Position numbers and translations under genes: made by a program
The notes under the pieces: model-generated
Databases searched by the model: none
What the model was told of the DNA's origin: nothing
The model's input: only the letters and a program-made list of their open reading frames with translations
Shown: positions 27,127 through 36,100 of the stretch, in pieces
Numbering within the stretch: the first letter of the stretch is position 1
Layout: each line of letters starts with the position of its first letter
NCBI GenBank assembly: GCA_035236585.1
Contig: CP141135.1
Coordinates: 59,912,690 to 59,976,689, forward strand
Length of the DNA stretch: 64,000 bases
Direction of reading: 5' to 3'
Source of the DNA: Warburgia ugandensis
Taxonomy: Eukaryota > Streptophyta > Magnoliopsida > Canellales > Canellaceae

Positions 27127-30100
27127 GAATGGTTTGTTTGCCTCCTTACCAATCTTGCAATTTTATGTTGTCCATATTTTGTCTTCTAAAGGGAGTTGAG
27201 TGAAAACTCACAACATTCACAAAAAAATTTCCTTTCTGAAAGCAGAAGGAAGCTGAGTTTCATTGTTACAAAATCAGTAATCAGTGAGCCAAAAAATTCT
27301 TCGTCCATTGAGTTAGAGGTTCAAATATAAACTATCCTTAGGAAAATGGCCTTAGGCAAAGCGTAAGAGGCTCCCTTAAGGGAGATAATTATTGAAGATG
27401 TATGTCAGGAGATGCGGGTTTGGAGTCTGCGTAGAAGTCTATCAGACAGATGATGGTTTGCTTTCCTTGAAGACTCGGTTTAAGTTTTGAAAGAGGGATG
27501 CTATTATATTTGTCAAGATTTATGATGGGTAAGTCAAGGTCTAAATTTTATGCACCGAAGTCGAGCATTTCAGAGAGTCTTAGCAGCATTGACATGTTAT
27601 GACAATTGTTTTTGTCTTGTCTGACATATGGCAGCAGCTTCCCAGGATTTGTTTGCTCATTTGTTTTCTGTCTGATGTGCATGGAAGCAACCTGTTCTCT
27701 TCGTCAGTCATTGTCATGGTTGTAAATATCGTATTGGTGTCAACATCAATTTTGATCTCAATGTCGAATTATTTAAAAAATAATAATTATAGTATTTAAA
27801 AATAAGAAATTTAAAAGTATCAGAAATTTTTAAAAAAAAAAACTGAAACTTAGAAACAACTATTACTACAAGAAGCCAATTCTGTCAAGAATACTATAAA
27901 AAACCATAAAGTTAGCAATCCACTAAATATAACCAGGACAAAATACCAGAAAATGAAGTTCAAAAAAGGAAAAAAGAAAAGACAAATCAGAAAGCAAGGT
28001 CCAACAAACAGATATTGCTTTGAAGGAAAAGAATCTTGAAACATTACATGAATTTAAAAATATGAAATACACTAAAAACAGTATGAAATCAACAACAGGG
28101 ATGAATGAAAACAAAAAAAAGCAGCAAGAAAGCAACATGAGAGAATGGACTAAAATAAGAAAAATCGGTAAGAGTTGATTAATAGAAATGGATTAAAGTT
28201 TAGAACAAGAAATTACAAGTGTTCTGGCCATCTCTTGCTGATTTTTCCTTTTTGTATTTGGTAAAGCAACAAAAACCAGCACAAGAATAGAACACGAGCA
28301 AGCGAATGGGTTATTAAATACCAACAGAACAGAATGGGTGAAAGTGACCAAAAAATCACTGAGCAATGATCATCCTGTTTGTAATTAGCAAGGAAGAAAT
28401 TGAGAAGAAAAGAAATTTAGAAAAATGATCATTGAATAGCATTAAATAGAAAAAAGTTACAATAAATAAATGGCAACCCTAGCTGTTGATTCCCTTCAGG
28501 TGATTATTCCGTTTTTCCTACTGGAATGGAATGTTTCTGTTTCTCGTTAATTTTGGTATTTTGTTTTAGAATGTTTTTTTTAAAACATAAATTAAATTCA
28601 AAAAGATAATATAGCCAAATAAACTTTCTAGGTCACCATATGCTAGCCTTGCTAGGCCAAATGAATTTTTTTTTTAAAGAGTATACCAGATGAATGGATT
28701 GGATCACTGAAATGGTTGTGCCCACTTGTAATTTTGCACATATACATCTAATGTATAACAGCTCCCCAACTATTCTCAATATCACATTTAGTTTGTAGTT
28801 TTTAATAACATGAGCTCCATTACCAATCGAATTCCCCTTGAAACAGATAAGTAGAGCACATTAGGTGTGTTCTATGGGAAAAAAGGGGGCGGCATTTAAA
28901 GCCATGAAAAGATAAGATAAATATGACCTTTAAGTTCTCTCTGAAACTGAATGGGAAGGGGGTAAAGGTTCTTGGGCTGGTTGTAGACATGGCGATGGTG
29001 ATGAAGGCATCACTGATGTTGTATAGGTTGTTACGTGTGAGTGGAATATTTCAGGTATTATGACTAGAACCTACTTCTTGCGAGCTCTTACTACAAATTA
29101 CTGATCTTGAGCAAACACCAGTCCATGTGGTGGAAATCAGATAGAGATCCTAATTTTCTGCTCTTTTTGGGTAGACATTGAAGTTTTGAAAGGATACACT
29201 TCCATCTTCTTTGCCCCTTCTTCTTTGCTGCAACAGAGCCTAGATTTTTGGTGTTCTTGATAAGGGAAAACCCGTTTCTTTCTTTCTGAAAGTTGGTTTA
29301 CTTAACTGCCCATTTTATCATTACAAATTATATACAAAACATATAATACAGAGGGTTTCTTTAGTCATTTTGTATAAAAAAAGTTTAAACCAAAATATTG
29401 CAATATTGATAATATCATATTTTTGTCAATATCTTACTGAGAAAAATATATTTTAACTGATACTATAATTTGAGTTTAGATATATTGACATCAACGAAAT
29501 ATTGCCAATAGGTAATGATATTTCCAACCATGGTCATTATAGATTCTCATATTATTTGGAAAGCAACTGAATAGAAGCTTGTTTATAACTAATTGCTAAT
29601 GTTTCTGATATCATGTTGCAATATGGAAATGACTGCAAGTTTGTCATTTTTCTTTTCTTATACAAACCTTATCAGTTTAATAATCATCCTTTATTGCAGG
29701 TCTTGGAGTTTCTTGCCACGAAGGAAGTGCTTACCTTGGAGCACATTAACAAGGCTCCTCCTTATCCTGGAATGGAGAGGTTAGAACATTTACCTTGCAA
29801 TTTCATCCTGCTCTTGTTTTGGCTGGTATCAGTCACTGTATGCTGAAAGTTTGCAGCTGATTATCTTTTGTCTAATGAGATAAAATTTAGCTATATTTTA
29901 GACTTCCATTTTCAACCTAATTTCAATTTAAATCATGTCAGTGTAACATATTCAATTTGTTGCTAATTAGAAATGAAAATATTAGAAGAAACTTAGGAGT
30001 AGCACTAATAGGTAACAAGATGGTGGGGTGGGAGGGACAGACTTAGATGGTTTGGACATGTCCAACGGAGATCGAAACGGCACCGATTAGGAGTCAATTG

Positions 30101-33100
30101 ATCCAAGTTGAAGGCTCTAAAAGCACAAGGGGAAGGCTCAAAAGGACGTGGAAAGAAGTGGTAAGAAAAGATTTGAAAACTTATTGGACTAAATGAGGCC
30201 ATGATCCTTGATAAAGAAGAATGGAGGAACGAGATTCATGTAGCAGACCCCTAATTAGGATAAGAGTTTGATGGTGATGAACTAAGTGCAAAAGTTGAGG
30301 ACTCCAGTGTGATGTTTGTGTTATTAAAATGATGATTCACTAGATTTGGTAGGATTCTACTATGTTTTGATTGATTTTAGAACTTTTTCTTTTCCTGTTG
30401 TTATTGTTCCTGCATACGTGTGTTTTTTCTGGAGCTGTGTTGAGATTTTCTGCCTTTGGTTTCTTTGTTTTTCTATTTTGGTGCTGGACTGTTGATAGGA
30501 GTTGGAAACATGTTTTGAAATAGAAGGTTGTAGCATTTTGAAATGTTTTCATGGAATTACTTTCAAAATTATGGGAGGATTGAAGGGTACTTCCTTCTAA
30601 AGTATTGTTTAGAATGACAAGATATTGCTAAAATACTTGGGAGTCTGATGTAGAAGTTGGAGAGACAAAAGCCTTTAGAAATTCGGTGGGGTCATTTTGT
30701 TTGTACTCATGTAAAATGTCCAAAGATTAGCTGGCCTTTCAAGCATGACCAGGAAGGATCAAACTGTCAGTTTTGGGCAGCATATAGGAAGCCAAAAAGA
30801 TGGATTGCAGCATGCATGAGCCATATTGGCTATGGATCAGTGAATTGAGTGATATGAATTGTAATGCCAAGAGATATCTCGTGTTTTGACCATATAACTG
30901 TTTCTGCTTTTGTTTTAACAATTTTGACATACTTAAACTATAATCTTTGACTTGATATTTTGAATCTGTTTTATTTGATTTCTGGTGTAAGGCTAGCATA
31001 TTAGCTGTCTGTTCCATGACCATATAGCTGATGATAATGTTCTAAGCATAGCCAATTTGAAAAAGGATTCATTTAGGTCCCGTTGCTGGAGGATGATCTA
31101 ACAGAGATGTTCTGGCATATAATGAATGGGATTGGCACTTCTTAGCATTGCGTCAAGTGGAATCGAGAATCACCATTAAAAGAAAAAAAAGAAGAAAAAG
31201 AGAGTATGCACTAAAATATGTATGTTGGACACCAATCCTCTGCTTGTACCACTCCAACAATTTGCTCTCAGCCGCAGATTTGGATTCATTGGTGAAATCT
31301 TACAATATATAAATTCCCTAAATTTGTTTATAAAACTGGAGAGCTAGGTGTCTTATCCTTTCGACCTCAAATGTTAGTTCTCTTTTACGTATGAAATTTT
31401 AGCTGGGTTACCAGGCAAGGGGATTTTTGGTGCTGGAATGGTGACTTTTTTTGGGTTATATTGGAGGGTGAGTGAGGTGGTTGTTAGAATCCCATTCTGA
31501 TTCACTTGAAGTGCTATAAGCAATTCTAGAAAATTTCCCAGAAAACCAGATTTAAAAAACAATATTAAGCATTCATTGTGACTAAAAGATATCCCTGCAA
31601 CATACAGGCAAGATGGGGTCTCTAAAGGACCTATAACAGTAAGATATTCAAGGCACTTAGTTTTGTTTTTCTCCTTTATTTGTTTCTACTTGTTGCTTCC
31701 ATAAGAAAGTTTACTTGAAGACATGGATGTTTGCTGTTAATCAAGATGTTCTTCCTGCATCAATTTGTACAGTTTTTACTCATTTATTTTGTAAGAGGTG
31801 GAAATGTTGTGATTTGACGGATGATGTTTTTAGTTTTCAATTGATTTTCTCCTTCTCTCATGCTACCAATTTCTTCCCTTCCCATTGGTCTGTGGTGTGT
31901 TTTGGGATTAAAACTTGAAATGGAAAAAATGAGGCCTTGAATTGTCCCAATGATGCTGGCAGTGCTACCTGACAACAAAATTTTCTATTCCCATTCAACT
32001 ATACTCAAAGACTTACAAGCTTCCATATTATGTGGAGGGAAAACATGATAAATGGCTGGATGACTCAAATGAAAACCCTTAACTTGCACACAATTAAATA
32101 AACAGCTTCACATCTATGCCGATCAGCCAATTGAGAAGCTCGTGATCCTTGAATGGTTTGAGAATGGACATGATTATTAGGCTTTGAGCATAACATTTCA
32201 TCTGGCACAGACCAGCTCTTTATGGAGACAAATAATGATACTATTTCTGTCTGGATTGCGAATTGAATAAGCTAAAACCATATGTCCAGCATTGGATTTA
32301 ACTGTTTCCAGGGTTAAATATATGTGCAGAATATATATCGACTAAGCTACAAACTGTCTATGTAGCATTGGATTTAACTGTTTCCAGGGTTAAATAGACT
32401 AAGCTACGAACTACTTATGCCATATAGGATTTAACTTTTTCCAGGGTTAGATATTAAGCATTGCATGGTTATGATTTACATGTGTAAGAGGCATGATGTG
32501 GAGCCCTAAGCTTTTCATTCCTAAAAGTAGGCAGTCCGTCCTTTGATAAGCACTCTTGCTTCTGTATTTTCTGCTGCTTTGGGTGATTAATTATCAATTA
32601 TAATATGGGAAAAGTTTATCCATAATCCCGATCTTTTGTAATTATATGAGGCTATTCTGCTTATTTTCAACGCTCGCATTATATAATCTCTTATTTCAAA
32701 GTCTTATGAGATTGGTCATTCAGCTAAACAATATTCTAGCTGTGGTAATAGTTTTTTTATTTCCAGTGAATAGAAGTTATCCATATGAGGCTGTCTTATT
32801 GCATGAATTGTAGTTTGAACCTCTAATTATGGACTTGTTAGCTGCTTCTGAGAAATATAAAGTTTCTAACTCTCTTTTCTTGGACCTTTGATGTTGTACT
32901 TTTGTGCAGTTTTAAGGAGTCGATTATGGCCCTGATAAGACATAATGACATCCAGGTACTGGTTTACACGTGTCTCTTTAGCACACCTTCTAAATTTTCA
33001 TATATGGTTAATGCTACCTTTGATGTTGTAGTCATGTTGAATAAAGTTAAGAGATGTTAATTAGGTGTTCTGTTAAGTCTGCTGATATTTATTCTGATAA

Positions 33101-36100
33101 AATTTCCTTTAATTCCCTTGATAAAAAAATGATTATATCAGAATGCCATAGACTATATATTTTAGGAGACACTGGGAGATAACAATCCCACAGACAATAG
33201 ATTGGGTTTGTCTCACTGGTGAGAACATCTTGACATTGATTAGCAATTTAGTAAGCAAACATGGTCTTGCCTGAAGTAATAATACTGTGAAAAACATTAC
33301 TACTTGGAGAGGGCCCAGGTGAATTCGTTTATCTAATGAAAACTGCTTCAGGAAGGAATGCTCTTCATCAAGTGACCAATCATTCTCAGTAGAAATTAAT
33401 TTAACCTTCATCATCAGGAGGGTTGGTTTGATCTCTGATATGTCTAATCATCGTCAGGCACATGAACTGCTTCAATGGTTATGCATCCCTCTTTCTTAAC
33501 TCATTCTTTCTTATGAAGTGGACAAATTGAAATTATATCTCTCTGTCTGCTTATGTCCACACAGACACACGCACACACACACACATGAACTGCAATGGTT
33601 ATGGATCCCTCTTTCATAGAAGTCATTCTCTCTTATGAAGTGGACAAATTGTGTTTCTGCTTATGTCCTACCCCACACAGGGATTTAACTTTAGAAAATT
33701 TTCACTCTTATGTCAACGTAGTTCACCTTTGTTCAGATCGTTGTACACCTCTTTCTTGCTTGATGTATACCTGCATTTCCTTGGTTCCGATTTTGTTTTC
33801 TAAAACTTCTTTGGGTAGTATTGATGCTTGTTGGGAATTGCTCCCATCATTATAAGGAACAAGAGCCAGAATGACTTGTGCAAGTACCAATACAAGGATT
33901 GCAGCATAGGGGAAGCTGTTGGATGAGCTTAGATTATTTGAACTGATTATGTCCTAGGTGCAAAGAGATAGCCTCTCTTGCAAAATCAGTTATTTGGTAG
34001 AGTGGTCACTTCTGAGTCAGATGTTCTTCATGGATGTACTCAAGGAACACCATCTAAACAGAAGCAAAATGTACTTTCAGTAAATTTCACATGAAAGATG
34101 GAGGTTTTCAACTCCCCGGAGGTTTTTTGCTTTTAGAGTTTTATCTTTTTAGCATATCTTCTATAAGCTTTGTTTTAGTTTTGTCGCTTAACGTTTATCA
34201 CTAAGATGATTTCGTTTACAATTTATATCATTTTCCTAAAAAGTTTGTACAATTTCTGTAGTAGGCAGTAGCTGACCCACCCATTTGCACCTCGAACATG
34301 TCAAGTTTCACCTTGCTATCCTGAATGTTGACTGCTGAAAGTCTTTTGTCTAGATTTTGATTATGTCCACCCTGATCTTCTTTCATGGGGCAAATACTGT
34401 TTCCAAGACTATGGATTGTGTGCATTTTTTTCCTTTTCTGGATGTTATCAGCTTGACTGCCTTGCATTTTATATTCCTGACTTCCATGTATCAGCTCTGG
34501 TCTCTTTGGCAGTAAATTTTGTTTTATTGTATTATGATTCTGAAAGGACGACCATGTGAGTTCAACCAGATGAGTTTTGTAGTTTCCTCGTTATGTTATA
34601 GTTATGATTTTGCAGTTGCTTGGTTGATGTCTCTATAGTAGTGAGCTTGCTGATCTCTTTATTATTAGAACTTGGAAGGTTTATTTATGATCTATCTGCA
34701 GGTCCACCAAATGGCTTTGAGATTCAGAGATAAATATATTCCTCGAACAATTGGAAAGGTTAACCTCTCAGACAGGGATTGTGGCAAATTCGACTCACAA
34801 AGTGGTCACTGCAATCGGTTTCGGCATTGGCACGATCATGGTCCAAGATACTCGGATGCTATTTGTATTACTCCAACAAATCTTTTGCCTACTTTACCTG
34901 ATACGAATACGTTCCAAACACGTTTGGCCTCAAGTCAACAGGGAAATGGTGCACCATCTACTGATAATGACTCATTAAATGGTACAAAGAAGACACGCAA
35001 AAGGAAAAGCCGATGGGATCAGCCAGAAGAGACAAATCCAGATCTACATGCTCCACCGCCCTCTGATGCCCAAATAATTGAAGCTAATTTAAACTCGGAG
35101 AAAGAACTTGGTTCCCAGCAACCTGAGATCTGTGTGGTTGTGTCAGATCAGGCATCTGATGTCAACAGAGAAGCAAAGAAGAGCAGGGGTTATGGGGATG
35201 GTTGTTTATCTTCTCAAGATGAAGCTGCAGTGCAGAACGTGGTTGAGGATTCACTTCCGGGATTTTCTCACAAGGATGCACCTCCAGGGTTTCCTCACAT
35301 GGATGGTGATGCATCTCGAGGATTTTCTCCCATGGATGATGATGCACCTCCAGGATTTCCTTCTCTTCCTAAGAACAGTCAGGATCCATCCAGAGTTTAC
35401 TCGTCTACTGGTACTGTTAGCGATTCTCAGCTGCAGGCTCCTCATTTGAGCATTCCATGTGAAGCAGTTACAGGGCTTCATCAGGCAAGATTCCTCTCAC
35501 ACTTGCCTGTGTCACATGGGGTTCCACTGGACCTTGTTCAGCAGCTTGGAACACCACGATTAGAACCTGGCGAGAGATGGGTGGTTGCACCTGCCATGCC
35601 CTTCTATCCTTTTCCACCGCTACCACTGTTTCCACGGGGGGAAGCCAATCCTCCAGGTGTGCCTCCTGCTGCCTACAGTGGGACAGAAGAAAGGCTTGGA
35701 GAAGCAGCACAAAATGCCACAGGCCATGGGAATACCACCGCCCCGAGTGTTATTTCGGGTGTGAGACCACCAAAGGTTGCTGCAACTGGGGCTAGAAATC
35801 CAGAGAATGCTGATCGAGGGAGGTGGTTATCCGGTGGCTTGGGAAGGAGGTACTTCAAACAGCAGAAGTGGAACAACAGAGGATATCAGAAAGTGGCCCC
35901 ATGGATTCGGTATAGGGACCATTGGGGGTCTAAAGGTAACAACCACATGAGAAATGAACTAACCAGCGGAGGTGCAGGTAATATGATTGATAATGATGGT
36001 ACATGTCGTATAGGTAACATAAATGGCACCATTACAGGTGGTAGCTGCTCTGGGAGCTTGAATTCTCGTTTTCATCAACCGCAGCAACACCAATGCCACC

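Larger units (their letters stand above)
16440..29699 (+). other. 13.3-kb ASHH2 intron
   Basis: Donor GTTAGT after LLK, acceptor TTGCAG before VLEFLA. It carries a SINE fragment, the 122-bp minisatellite, the full-length RTE LINE, a full SINE, CT/CA microsatellites and a candidate DNA transposon, listed separately. The stretch 17600-22582 is A/T-rich, with short unrelated frames and one (AT)n tract. It could be an old LTR-type element, but I find no terminal repeats or pol motifs. Confidence 0.85.
29780..32909 (+). other. ASHH2 intron of 3.1 kb
   Basis: Contains an RTE 3' fragment (29964-30282) and a short tandem motif (32291-32460). The remainder (30283-32290 and 32461-32909) shows no gene or recognised repeat. 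Confidence 0.8.

Noticed and set aside
26907-27203. Open frames rich in Leu-Ser or Thr-His repeats on both strands
   Set aside because: They are translations of the compound CT/CA microsatellite.
35108-35795. Alternative-frame open frames on both strands within the ASHH2 last exon
   Set aside because: Shadows of the real coding frame with no family similarity.
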